Assembly: GCF_002243345.2 (NCBI RefSeq)
Contig: NZ_CP022655.2
Location: 2,606,501 to 2,670,500, forward strand
Length of the DNA stretch: 64,000 nt
DNA from: Paenibacillus sp. RUD330
Lineage (GTDB): Bacteria > Bacillota > Bacilli > Paenibacillales > Paenibacillaceae
Reading direction: 5' to 3'
Shown here: positions 51,859-61,400 of the stretch, piece after piece
Numbering within the stretch: position 1 is the stretch's first letter
Layout of the letters: every line of letters begins with the position of its first letter
Program-made: the position numbers and the translations under genes
The notes under the pieces: generated by a model
Told to the model about the DNA's origin: nothing
The model's database searches: none
The model's input: the letters and a program-made list of their open reading frames with translations, nothing else

Positions 51859-51895
51859 TTTACAATTTGATTCGTTGATAGTGATTATCATTTTC
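51859..51895 (+). promoter_or_regulatory. Fur box over the promoter of the AraC/PBP-type regulator
   Basis: TTTACA (51859-51864) and GATTAT (51883-51888) form a promoter with an 18-bp spacer. GATAGTGATTATCATTTTC (51877-51895) matches the Fur consensus at 16 of 19 positions and covers the -10. Confidence 0.8.
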
Positions 51896-51929
51896 ATCGC
51901 AAATGCGATCATAAGGGAGGTTTGTGTCT

Positions 51930-53546
51930 ATGCCAGCCGTTCCTGCCGGCAATGAAGAGGAGGCTTCTGTGAGCCTCGATTCCATGTGGCTGAAACTTCG
52001 CACGGCGCGGGTGCTTCATCGGGAGCATTTCAAGCCGCAGCTGTTATATGGGCATGGCCTGATTGTGGTCAAGCAGGGCGAAGGACATATGACGGTTGAT
52101 CTAGACGTGCACCGGCTGAACTCCGATGCCGTCCGCTTTGTCGCGCCCGGTCAGACGATCGGCTTCAGCGAGGAGTGTGGCACAAGGCTGGAAGTGTACC
52201 TGTTCACCTTCGACCTGCAATGGGACAAGGACTTGCCGCCGAACGGAAGCAGGCTGCCGCTCCAAGGCGAGGTTGCCGTCCATGGGGATCATACGCTTCG
52301 CCAGCTGTGCGAATCGGCCGGCAGCTGCAGCCGCAGCGCGCATGCCGTGGAGAGGTTCCAGGGACAGGCGCATTTCCAGGAGCTGATGGCATGGATATTC
52401 AGCCACATCCGCCAGGCGGAAAAGCAAGATTCCCGTCTGGCCATGGACCGCACCCGCAGCTATGTGGAGTCCCATTACAGCGAGAGCATTACGATCCATC
52501 AGCTCGCCCGCATGGCTGAAGTTTCGCCGAAATATTATGTCTCCTTGTTCAAGAAAACGTACGGCAAGACGGCCATCGACTATTTGACCGAAGTGAGGGT
52601 GAATAAAGCGAAGCAGCTCATGCAGCAGGAAGGAGTGCGGCTGAAGGATGTCGCCTATCAGGTCGGGTACAAGGATGAGTTTTATTTCAGCAGGATGTTC
52701 AAGAAGGCTGTCGGCATCTCGCCCACCGTCTACCTCCGGACCCGCCGGCAAAAAATCGTCGCCTACAGCGCGACGGTGCTCGGACAGCTGCTGGCGCTCA
52801 AGATCATGCCTTATGCGGCGCCGCTGCACCCCAAGTGGACTTCGTATTACTACATGAAGCACAGGCACGATATTTCGCTGCATCTGAGCGGCTACCGGTT
52901 CAACGAAGACTGGGAAGCGAACCTAGAGATGCTGAAGCAGGCGCAGATGGACTGCATCATATCGACGGATCAGCTGCGGCCGCTGGAGGAGGAGCGCCTT
53001 GCGCAGCTTGCAGCCGTTCACGTCGTGCCCTTATATGAGCGGGGATGGCGCGATCAGCTCATGGAAATCGCCGCCATCGTGAACGCCTCCGATGAAGCCA
53101 GGGAATGGCTGCAGCGCTACGGCCGCAAGCTTCAGCTGGTGCGCGAGCGGCTGCACGAGGCGCTGCAAGGCGAAACCGTGCTCATGGTCAGCCTGTTTCA
53201 GGACCGCTTCTTCCTGTTTCCATCGATCGGCATGCGCGACGTGTTCCGTGATTTGGCCCTGCACGCTCCGGAGGGAGCCGCGGCGTACAGCGGCAATCAG
53301 TGCATTTCGCTGGAGGAGCTGGCCGCGCTCGACGCCGACCATATCATGCTGAACATCCGCCAGGAATCCACGACTCTGAACCACTGGGAGCAGCTGCAGG
53401 CTACGGAGGCATGGCAGGATGTCAAGGCCGTGCGCAGAGAGCGCGTGCACCAGATTTCGTCGGATCCGTGGAGGGAGTATTCCGCGCATGCAATCGAGAG
53501 GATGATTCAGGACGTGCATGAGCGATTCTGCGAACATCGCGGATGA
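51930..53546 (+). CDS. AraC-type regulator with siderophore-binding domain (Btr-like)
   Basis: 538 residues. A ligand-type N-terminal domain is followed by AraC helix-turn-helix units at about 180-270 (IHQLARMAEVSPKYYVSLFK and LKDVAYQVGYKDEFYFSRMF). A C-terminal periplasmic-binding-type domain (about 275-530), of the FeuA/FepB class but without a signal peptide, completes it. This is the layout of B. subtilis Btr, which senses bacillibactin. Its place directly upstream of dhbA and its Fur box fit activation of siderophore genes. ATG 51930 has AAGGGAGG at 9 nt; GTG 51924 is too close. Confidence 0.87.
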   Translation: MPAVPAGNEEEASVSLDSMWLKLRTARVLHREHFKPQLLYGHGLIVVKQGEGHMTVDLDVHRLNSDAVRFVAPGQTIGFSEECGTRLEVYLFTFDLQWDKDLPPNGSRLPLQGEVAVHGDHTLRQLCESAGSCSRSAHAVERFQGQAHFQELMAWIFSHIRQAEKQDSRLAMDRTRSYVESHYSESITIHQLARMAEVSPKYYVSLFKKTYGKTAIDYLTEVRVNKAKQLMQQEGVRLKDVAYQVGYKDEFYFSRMFKKAVGISPTVYLRTRRQKIVAYSATVLGQLLALKIMPYAAPLHPKWTSYYYMKHRHDISLHLSGYRFNEDWEANLEMLKQAQMDCIISTDQLRPLEEERLAQLAAVHVVPLYERGWRDQLMEIAAIVNASDEAREWLQRYGRKLQLVRERLHEALQGETVLMVSLFQDRFFLFPSIGMRDVFRDLALHAPEGAAAYSGNQCISLEELAALDADHIMLNIRQESTTLNHWEQLQATEAWQDVKAVRRERVHQISSDPWREYSAHAIERMIQDVHERFCEHRG

Positions 53547-53645
53547 GCCTGGAAGCCGGACTCCGAGGCAGCTCCAGCCTTCAATCTGTATTTCGTACAT
53601 TCTATTTTGCGGATATCGTTCATGGCAGCCGTTGTCTCCTTCTCC

Positions 53646-53671
53646 TATAATCAATAATGAGAATCATTATC
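53646..53671 (+). promoter_or_regulatory. dhb promoter with Fur box
   Basis: TATAAT (53646-53651) has no strong -35. Directly downstream, AATAATGAGAATCATTATC (53653-53671) matches the 19-bp Fur consensus at 17 positions. This controls dhbACEBF. Confidence 0.88.
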
Positions 53672-53694
53672 AATGCGAGGGGGTGAATCGAGAT

Positions 53695-54477
53695 TTGGAC
53701 AATGAGTTTCAGGGCCGAATCGCGCTTGTCACCGGCGCAGCCCAAGGCATCGGCGAGGCGATCACACATGCGCTTTGCGGCCAAGGCGCGACCGTGGCAG
53801 TCGTCGACAAGCAAAGGGAGCCGCTCGAGCGCCTGGCTGCAGAGCTGTCTCGGCAAGGATGCCTGGCGAGGGCGTTTCCCATGGATCTGAAGGACAACGA
53901 AGCGATTCTGCGGGCCGTGGCCCGGATCGAGGAAGAGCTCGGTTCGATCGACATCCTCGTGCATGCGGCGGGCAGGCTTAGGACGGGACGACTCGAATCG
54001 TTTGCCGATGAGGACTGGAACGAGCTGCTCGCCGTGAACGTCAGCAGCGTATTCCAGCTCTCGCGAGCAGTAAGCGCGCGCATGATTCCGCGCCGGAGGG
54101 GCGTCATCATAACGGTATCGTCCAATGCGGCTGCCGTGCCTCGAATGGAAATGGGCGCTTATGCGGCGACCAAGGCTGCGGCAACGATGCTGACGAAGGG
54201 CTTCGCCCTTGAGCTGGCGGAGCACGGCATCCGCTGCAACATCGTGTCGCCGGGGTCGACCGATACTCCGATGCTGCGTAGCATGTGGCAGGATGGGCAA
54301 GGCGCGCAGCAGACGATGGAGGGATCGCTGTCAGCCCACCGGATCGGGATTCCGCTGCGGAAGCTTGCGACCCCGGAGGATATCGCCGAAGGCGTCCTCT
54401 TTTTGGCCTCGCATCGCGCCGGCCACATGACGATGCACGACCTCCGCATCGATGGGGGTGCCACTTTAGGCGTTTGA
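53695..54477 (+). CDS. dhbA: 2,3-dihydro-2,3-dihydroxybenzoate dehydrogenase
   Basis: 260-residue short-chain dehydrogenase. NAD-binding motif VTGAAQGIGEA near residue 12, HAAGRLR, and the catalytic Tyr-x-x-x-Lys in YAATKAAA. It makes 2,3-dihydroxybenzoate (DHB), the catechol of the siderophore. The start is TTG 53695 with AGGGGGTG 9 nt upstream; the longer open frame before it has no ribosome site and includes the promoter. Confidence 0.92.
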   Translation: MDNEFQGRIALVTGAAQGIGEAITHALCGQGATVAVVDKQREPLERLAAELSRQGCLARAFPMDLKDNEAILRAVARIEEELGSIDILVHAAGRLRTGRLESFADEDWNELLAVNVSSVFQLSRAVSARMIPRRRGVIITVSSNAAAVPRMEMGAYAATKAAATMLTKGFALELAEHGIRCNIVSPGSTDTPMLRSMWQDGQGAQQTMEGSLSAHRIGIPLRKLATPEDIAEGVLFLASHRAGHMTMHDLRIDGGATLGV

Positions 54478-54552
54478 GCATCGGTATCGCCCCATTGAAC
54501 GGGATGTGAGATTTCAACCCATCCGACATCCGCCAATCCGAGCCTGAAGGAG

Positions 54553-55794
54553 ATGAACCATCTGAACGCACAAGGACAAGCCACGGAGGCGACAGCCGCC
54601 GAATTACTAGAGAACTATCAGCCGGGACAGTCCTTTTTCCTGGCGACCCCGCAAGCCACCTGGCTTGCGCAAGGCACTCTTGCCGTACTCCCGAATGAGG
54701 CCGGGTACGATGAGCTTGCAACGCTGCCCGAGCGCGCCTCAAGGCTGCTGGCGCAGCTGAAGCAGGACGGCCGGCGGCTGCCGATGCTGGTCGGCGCGGT
54801 GCCGTTCGATCCGAGGCAAGCCGCTCACCTCGTAGTGCCGCTCACCGTCCGCAAGCTGGAAAAGCTGAACCTCGATCCTCATGCGCCGCTGCGCACGCCG
54901 TTAGGCGGCAGCTTCACCATCGAGCCGATTCCCGCTCCTGAAGCGTATGCGGCAGGCGCCAGCAAAGCCATCGAACGCATGCGCGCAGGCGAGGTGGACA
55001 AGATCGTGCTTGCCCGCACGCTCAAGCTTGCCTCGCAGCAGCCTATCAGACTGAAGGAGCTGCTGCATAATCTGGCGCAGCACAATACGCTGGGTTATAC
55101 GTTTGCCGTGGATCTGCCCGGACGAACGGAGAACGCTGCCGGAAGCGCAGCGCCGGCCCGCGCCCGCACCTTGATCGGCGCCAGTCCGGAGATGCTGGTG
55201 GCCAGAACCGGCACTCACGTATACGTCAACCCTCTGGCCGGCTCCGCCCCACGCAGTCCGGATGCCGCCGAGGACCGGAAGCAGGCGCAAGCGCTGCTCG
55301 CGTCGCCGAAGGATCTGCGCGAGCATGGACTCGTAATCGAAGCGGTCGCGCAAGCGCTGCAGCCTTTTTGCCGGAAGCTTGAGATTCCGGAGAAGCCGTC
55401 GCTTGTCAGCACGGAAGCGATGTGGCATTTGTCGACCGAAATCAGGGGGGAGCTTGAAGATCCCGGCATGACTTCGCTGGCGCTCGCAATCGCCCTGCAT
55501 CCGACACCTGCGGTATGCGGATCGCCGACCGGACTGGCGATGGAATCCATCTACGAGCTTGAGCCTTTCGACAGAGGCTTCTATGCAGGGCTGGTCGGCT
55601 GGTGCGATGCCGACGGCGACGGCGAATGGATCATCGCGCTCCGCTGCGCTTTGGCGGAAAGCCATTCCTTGCAGCTCTATGCCGGTGCCGGCGTCGTCGC
55701 CGAGTCCAGCGCGGAAGCCGAGCTGCGGGAGACGTCGGCCAAATTCCGCACGATGCTGCGCGCGATGGGGGTGCAGGATGACGAAGCCTACTGA
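54553..55794 (+). CDS. dhbC: isochorismate synthase
   Basis: 413 residues (about 398-410 is usual). Chorismate-binding enzyme motifs: [35 protein letters not shown] and [18 protein letters not shown]. It makes isochorismate from chorismate, the first step to DHB. The ATG at 54553 directly abuts AAGGAG, so a CTG three codons later (54562, 9 nt from AAGGAG) may be the true start. It overlaps dhbE by 17 nt. Confidence 0.92.
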   Translation: MNHLNAQGQATEATAAELLENYQPGQSFFLATPQATWLAQGTLAVLPNEAGYDELATLPERASRLLAQLKQDGRRLPMLVGAVPFDPRQAAHLVVPLTVRKLEKLNLDPHAPLRTPLGGSFTIEPIPAPEAYAAGASKAIERMRAGEVDKIVLARTLKLASQQPIRLKELLHNLAQHNTLGYTFAVDLPGRTENAAGSAAPARARTLIGASPEMLVARTGTHVYVNPLAGSAPRSPDAAEDRKQAQALLASPKDLREHGLVIEAVAQALQPFCRKLEIPEKPSLVSTEAMWHLSTEIRGELEDPGMTSLALAIALHPTPAVCGSPTGLAMESIYELEPFDRGFYAGLVGWCDADGDGEWIIALRCALAESHSLQLYAGAGVVAESSAEAELRETSAKFRTMLRAMGVQDDEAY

Positions 55795-57484
55795 CATGCA
55801 TGAGCAAGCTTACGAGCAATTGAGGAAGGATTGCCCGACCTGGCCAAGCGGCTTGGCGGCCGAATACCGCTCGGCGGGATTATGGGAGGGACTGACGTTC
55901 AGCGATATGCTGGCTGACAGGGCGGCGCGCTACGGCGCGAAGACAGCCGTCGTCAGCGGAGAGGCGAGACTCAGCTACGCAGCGCTGCATGAGCAGGCGG
56001 ACAGGCTTGCTGCGGGCTTCCTGCAGCTCGGCCTGCAGCCGACTGACCGTGTCGTCGTCCAGATGACGAACAGGCACGAATTTTTCACCGTCGTATTCGC
56101 GCTGTTCCGCATCGGCGTTCTGCCGGTCTTCGCGCTTCCCCTGCACCGCCTCAGCGAGATCCGCTATCTATGCCAGTTCAGCGAAGCCAAAGCCTATGTC
56201 ATTCCCGACACCGATGGAGCCTTTGATTATCGGACGCTGGCGGCGGAGGTGAAGGAGCATGTGCCGGAGCTGAAGCATGTGCTCGTGGCGGGGGAGCCGG
56301 GATCATTCCCTTTCCTGTCGCTGGAGATGCTTGCGGGACAGGCGGGAAGGCAGCAGAGGGATCCGCGCTGGCCGCAGGTCGACTCCGGCCGCATTGCTTT
56401 TCTGCAGCTGTCCGGCGGCACCACGGGACTGCCCAAGCTCATCCCGCGCACGCATGACGATTACATGTACAGCGTCCGGCGCAGCAATGAGGTCTGCGGC
56501 ATGACCGACCAGAGCGTGTATATGGCGGCGCTGCCGGTCGCTCATAATTTTCCGCTTAGCTCCCCGGGAGCGCTGGGCACGCTGTACGCGGGCGGCACGG
56601 TCGTGCTTGCCGCAAGGCCGAATCCCGATGATGCATTCCCGCTCCTGACGAAGGAGCGGGTCACCATAACGGCGCTGGTGCCGCCGCTCGCGCTCATCTG
56701 GATGGAGGCGGCGGCTCAGCGCAAGCCGGATCTATCCAGCCTGCAGGTGCTGCAGGTCGGCGGAGCCAAGTTCAGCGCCGAGGCTGCAGGGCGAGTCCGA
56801 CAGGCGCTGGGCTGCAGGCTGCAGCAGGTGTTCGGCATGGCCGAAGGGCTTGTGAACTATACGAGGCTGGACGATGCCGACGAGATCGTCGTGAACACCC
56901 AGGGACGGCCGATGTCGGACCGGGATGAGATCGTGATCGTCGACGAGGACGATGTCGAGGTGGCGCCGGGCGAGGTCGGCCATCTGCTGACTCGCGGCCC
57001 TTATACGATCCGCGGCTACTACAAGGCGGAGGCGCATAATGCCAAGGCGTTCACGGCGGACGGCTATTACCGCACAGGCGATCTCGTGAGGCAGGACGAG
57101 CATGGCTGCCTGATCGTCGACGGCCGCGCCAAGGATCAGATCAACCGGGGCGGAGACAAGATCGCGGCGGAAGAGGTGGAGAATCATCTTCTCGCCCATC
57201 CGGCTGTATTCGATGCGGCGCTCGTGGCGATGCCCGACGATTTTCTCGGAGAACGCTCCTGCGCGTTCATCATTTTGCGGGAAGGCATGAAGACGGCAGG
57301 CCCGGAGCTGAAAGCCCATCTGCGCGGACGTGGACTGTCCCCGTACAAACTTCCGGACCGCTTTGAGTTCACGGACTCCTTCCCGCAGACGAACGTCGGC
57401 AAAGTAAGCAAGAAGGCGCTGCGCGAAAGCCTGCCGGCACTTAAATCCGCTCCTGCCGGAGCCGGAGCATCCCAATCCCTATAG
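55778..57484 (+). CDS. dhbE: 2,3-dihydroxybenzoate-AMP ligase
   Basis: 568-residue adenylating enzyme. P-loop-like motif [20 protein letters not shown] near residue 195, core motif [13 protein letters not shown], hinge [20 protein letters not shown] and catalytic Lys in [10 protein letters not shown]. It activates DHB and loads it onto the carrier domain of DhbB. Start ATG 55778 within the end of dhbC, preceded by GGGGGTG. Confidence 0.93.
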   Translation: MTKPTDMHEQAYEQLRKDCPTWPSGLAAEYRSAGLWEGLTFSDMLADRAARYGAKTAVVSGEARLSYAALHEQADRLAAGFLQLGLQPTDRVVVQMTNRHEFFTVVFALFRIGVLPVFALPLHRLSEIRYLCQFSEAKAYVIPDTDGAFDYRTLAAEVKEHVPELKHVLVAGEPGSFPFLSLEMLAGQAGRQQRDPRWPQVDSGRIAFLQLSGGTTGLPKLIPRTHDDYMYSVRRSNEVCGMTDQSVYMAALPVAHNFPLSSPGALGTLYAGGTVVLAARPNPDDAFPLLTKERVTITALVPPLALIWMEAAAQRKPDLSSLQVLQVGGAKFSAEAAGRVRQALGCRLQQVFGMAEGLVNYTRLDDADEIVVNTQGRPMSDRDEIVIVDEDDVEVAPGEVGHLLTRGPYTIRGYYKAEAHNAKAFTADGYYRTGDLVRQDEHGCLIVDGRAKDQINRGGDKIAAEEVENHLLAHPAVFDAALVAMPDDFLGERSCAFIILREGMKTAGPELKAHLRGRGLSPYKLPDRFEFTDSFPQTNVGKVSKKALRESLPALKSAPAGAGASQSL

Positions 57485-57503
57485 AGAAAGAAGGTCATTG
57501 CGA

Positions 57504-58409
57504 ATGGCGCTTCCTGCGATTCAATCCTATTCCATGCCGAAGGCAGCCGATCTGCCTCCGAACCGCGCTTCCTGGACTCCCGATCCGAAGCGGGCCGTGC
57601 TGCTCGTGCACGATATGCAGGCTTATTTCTTGAATGCTTTCGCCGTCGATCAATCGCCCGTTACGGAGCTGATCGCCCATATTCGGAAGCTGCTGGACCA
57701 ATGCCGCACGCTGGGCATCCCCGTCGTGTACACCGCGCAGCCTGGCGAGCAGTCCATCGAGGAACGCGGGCTGCTGTCCGATTTCTGGGGAGAGGGCATC
57801 AACAAAGCACCTCATCTGAAGGGCATCTTGCCGGAGCTGGCGCCGGCGGAGGGCGATATTCTGATGGACAAATGGCGGTACAGCGCCTTCCGCAAATCCA
57901 ATCTAGCCGGGCTGATGCGGGAGAAAGGCCGCGATCAGCTGATCATTACAGGCATTTATGCGCATATCGGCTGCATGATGACGGCGGCCGAAGCATTCAT
58001 GCAGGATATTCAGGCGTTCATGGTCGCGGATGCGCTGGCGGATTTCTCGCTGGACAATCATACGATGGCGATCGCATACGCAGCTGGCCGCTGCGCGGTC
58101 GTGCTGACGACGGAGCAGGCGCTTGCACAGCTGGAACTGGCGGCGGCGGTTCCCGTTTCGGGCCCCTTTTCCATCGATGCCCTCCGCGGACAAGTCGCCG
58201 GGCTGCTGCTCGAGGAGCCGTCCAGCCTCGGCGACAGCGACCATCTTCTCGAGGTGCACGGACTGGATTCCATCCGCATGATGAGCTTGATCGAAGCATG
58301 GCGGGGCCAAGGAGCGGAGGCGACGTTCGTCGAGCTGGCGGAGCAGCCGACTCTGGCGAGCTGGAGCGTGCTTCTCCAAGCCAGGACGGCTGCAGGCGCC
58401 AATGTCTAG
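57504..58409 (+). CDS. dhbB: isochorismatase with aryl carrier domain
   Basis: 301 residues. The N-terminal hydrolase has LLVHDMQAYF (Asp), KWRYSAF (Lys) and GIYAHIGCMMTA (Cys region). The C-terminal 75 residues are an aryl carrier domain with the phosphopantetheine Ser in VHGLDSIRMM. It hydrolyses isochorismate and carries the DHB-thioester to DhbF. ATG 57504 is 10 nt after AAAGAAGG. Confidence 0.93.
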   Translation: MALPAIQSYSMPKAADLPPNRASWTPDPKRAVLLVHDMQAYFLNAFAVDQSPVTELIAHIRKLLDQCRTLGIPVVYTAQPGEQSIEERGLLSDFWGEGINKAPHLKGILPELAPAEGDILMDKWRYSAFRKSNLAGLMREKGRDQLIITGIYAHIGCMMTAAEAFMQDIQAFMVADALADFSLDNHTMAIAYAAGRCAVVLTTEQALAQLELAAAVPVSGPFSIDALRGQVAGLLLEEPSSLGDSDHLLEVHGLDSIRMMSLIEAWRGQGAEATFVELAEQPTLASWSVLLQARTAAGANV

Positions 58410-58430
58410 CGAGGGAAGGAGATGACGGGA

Positions 58431-61400
58431 ATGCTAGCCGCTCCGACGGTTCGACGCCCATTGTCGGGAGCTCAGGCGGGCATATGGTATGCCCAGCAGC
58501 TTGATCTCGATAATCCGATGTACAATACAGGCGAATATATCGATATTAACGGACCTGTCGAGCGGTCGATCTTCGAGACCGCGCTGCGGCAGGCCGTGCT
58601 GGAAGCCGAGGCGCTTCATGCCCGGTTCGAGGAGGACCGCGACGGACCGTGGCAGGTGCTGGAGCCGAATGCCGAATGGACCCTGCACTATATGGATCTC
58701 AGCAAGGAGGAAGCCGCCTTCGAGCAGGCGAAAGCCTGGATGGACGCAGATTTGCGCCGTCCTTGCCGGCTGACGGAAGATCCTCTGTTTACCGAAGCGT
58801 TGTTCAAACTAAGCGGGGAGCGCTACTTATGGTATCAGCGCATTCATCATATCGCGATAGACGGGTACGGCTTCTCCTTGCTGACGAAGCGCGTGGCGCA
58901 GATCTATACGGCGATGCTGCGACGCCAGCCTTTCTCGAACGGGCGCTTCGGCTCGTGGCACAGCGTGCTGGATGAGGACGAGGGCTACCGCAGCTCGGAG
59001 AAGGCGGAGGCCGATCGCCGCTTCTGGCTGAGCCGGTTCGAGGACGAGCCCGATGTCGTCAGCCTGTCCGACCGCGCGCCGCGCAGCGCGCACCGGATTT
59101 GGCGGCAATCGGCGGAGCTTGCCTCCGCCAAGGCGTCGAGCCTGCGCCAGTCCGCACAGCTGCAGGGCGCAGCCTGGTCGGAGATCGTGCTCGCCGCCGC
59201 CGCCGCGTACCTGCATCGGCTGACCGGAGCGGAAGACGTCATCCTCGGCTTGCCGATGATGGGACGTCTCGGCTCGGCGTCGCTGAACACGCCTGGAATG
59301 GTCATGAATATCGTGCCGCTGCGCTTGAACGTAAGGCCCGCGATGGAGCTGTCTGAGCTGGTGCGCCAGGCGGCGCGGGAGGTCCGCGAGGCGCGCAAGC
59401 ATCAGAGCTACCGGCACGAGGAGCTGCGACGCGATCTCAAGCGGGTCGGGGATGGACGAAGGCTGTACGGCCCGATGGTCAACATGATGCCGTTCGACAG
59501 CAGGCTGGAGTTCAACGGCGTACCGGGCCGCAAGCTTAATTTGTCGGCAGGGCCCGTCGACGATCTGGCCATCAATGTTTCACTCCAAGCGGATGGAATC
59601 GGCCTGCAGATCGAGATGGACGGCAACCCGGAGTTGTATGCCGAGGAAGAACTGCGGGGACATCACCGGAGACTCATCCATTTCCTGGGGAACGTTGCGG
59701 ATGCAAGGCCTGATGATCCCGTCGGCTGCATCCCGCTGCTGGACGAGCGGGAGCTTGCGGAGGATGGGTCGCGCTGGAACGGCGCGGCGCGGCGCTTGCC
59801 TGCGGCGCGTGCGGCCGATCTGTTCGAGGCGCAGGCGCTGCGTTGCCCGAGCGCGATTGCGGTTGTCCACGAAGCCGAGGCGCTCAGCTATTCAGAGCTC
59901 AACGCGCGGGCCAACCGGCTTGCGCGGCTGCTGATCGGCCGCGGCGTCGGGCCGCAATGCATCGCGGCGATCGCAGTGCCCCGATCGGTCGAGATGATCG
60001 TCTGCATGCTGGCCGTACACAAGACCGGCGCGGCCTACTTGCCGCTCGACATCGATTTTCCGGCAGACCGCATGGCCTATATGGTGGAGGATGCTCAGGC
60101 CTCGATCATGCTGACGACAACCGATGTTGCCGCCAGGCTGCCGCAGCTGGCGGCGCCGGCCTTACGGCAGCCGCTTCTTCAGCTCGACGATCCTGCCGTC
60201 CAGGCGGAGCTGGCCGGCTGCGCCGAACGGAATGTAACCGATCAGGATCGGCTGTTCGCCCCGTTATCGGCCGATCCGGCTTACATCCTCTACACGTCCG
60301 GTTCCACGGGCAAGCCGAAGGGCGTCGTCATTCCTAGTGCCGCTCTGACGAATTTTCTGCTGGCGATGGACGAGCAGTTCCGCTTGACGGCCGAAGACCG
60401 TCTGCTCGCGGTGACGACCATCTCATTCGATATCTCCATCCTGGAAATTTTCCTGCCGCTCATAAGCGGGGCGAGGCTCATCGTCGCGGACAGACGGACG
60501 GTTCAAGACCCTGTTGCATTGTCGCAGCTCATCCGGACCTCTGGCGCTACGCTCATGCAGGCGACGCCTTCGCTCTGGCATTCTTTGGCGGAGCATGCGC
60601 CGGACGGCTTGCGCGGACTGCGCGCCCTGGCCGGCGGCGAAGCTTTGTCCGGAGGCTTGCTGCAAGCTCTGCGGGCGCTCGGCTGCGAGGTGACGAACCT
60701 GTACGGCCCGACGGAGACGACGATCTGGTCGACAAGCGCGACCTATGCGGCAGCCGGCAGCGTGCCGAAGCCGTCCATCGGCCGTCCGATCTGGAATACG
60801 CAGCTGTATATTTTGGACAGCGGCCTGCAGCCGGTTCCGCCCGGTACAGCCGGCGACCTGTATATCGCCGGCGCCGGCTTGGCGCTTGGCTATTGGCAGC
60901 GGCCGGGCTTGACTGCGGAACGGTTCGTGGCCGATCCCTACGGCCTGCCGGGATCCCGGATGTACCGCACCGGCGATATCGCGCGCAGGCTGCCGGACGG
61001 TGCGGTCGATTATTGCGGCCGCGCCGACCAGCAGATCAAGCTTCGCGGCTTCCGAATGGAGATTTCCGAGATTGAAGCCGCGCTGAGCCGTTATCCGGGC
61101 CTTGCGCAGGGTGCTGTCGCCGTTCGGGAAGACAGGCCGGGGGATAAAAGGCTCGCTGCTTATTACGTGGCGAATGTGTCCATAGAGCCCGCCTTGCTGC
61201 GCAATCATATGTCGGCGTGTCTGCCGGAATACATGGTGCCTTCGGCGTTCGTCGCGATGGAGCGCTTCCCGCAGACGCCAAGCGGCAAGTTCGACCGCAA
61301 GGCGCTGCCGGCTCCGCATTATGCCGCCGGCTCGGCAGCCCGTCTGGCCCGCACGCCGCAGGAGGAAATGCTCTGCGAGCTGTTTGCCGAAGTGCTGGGC

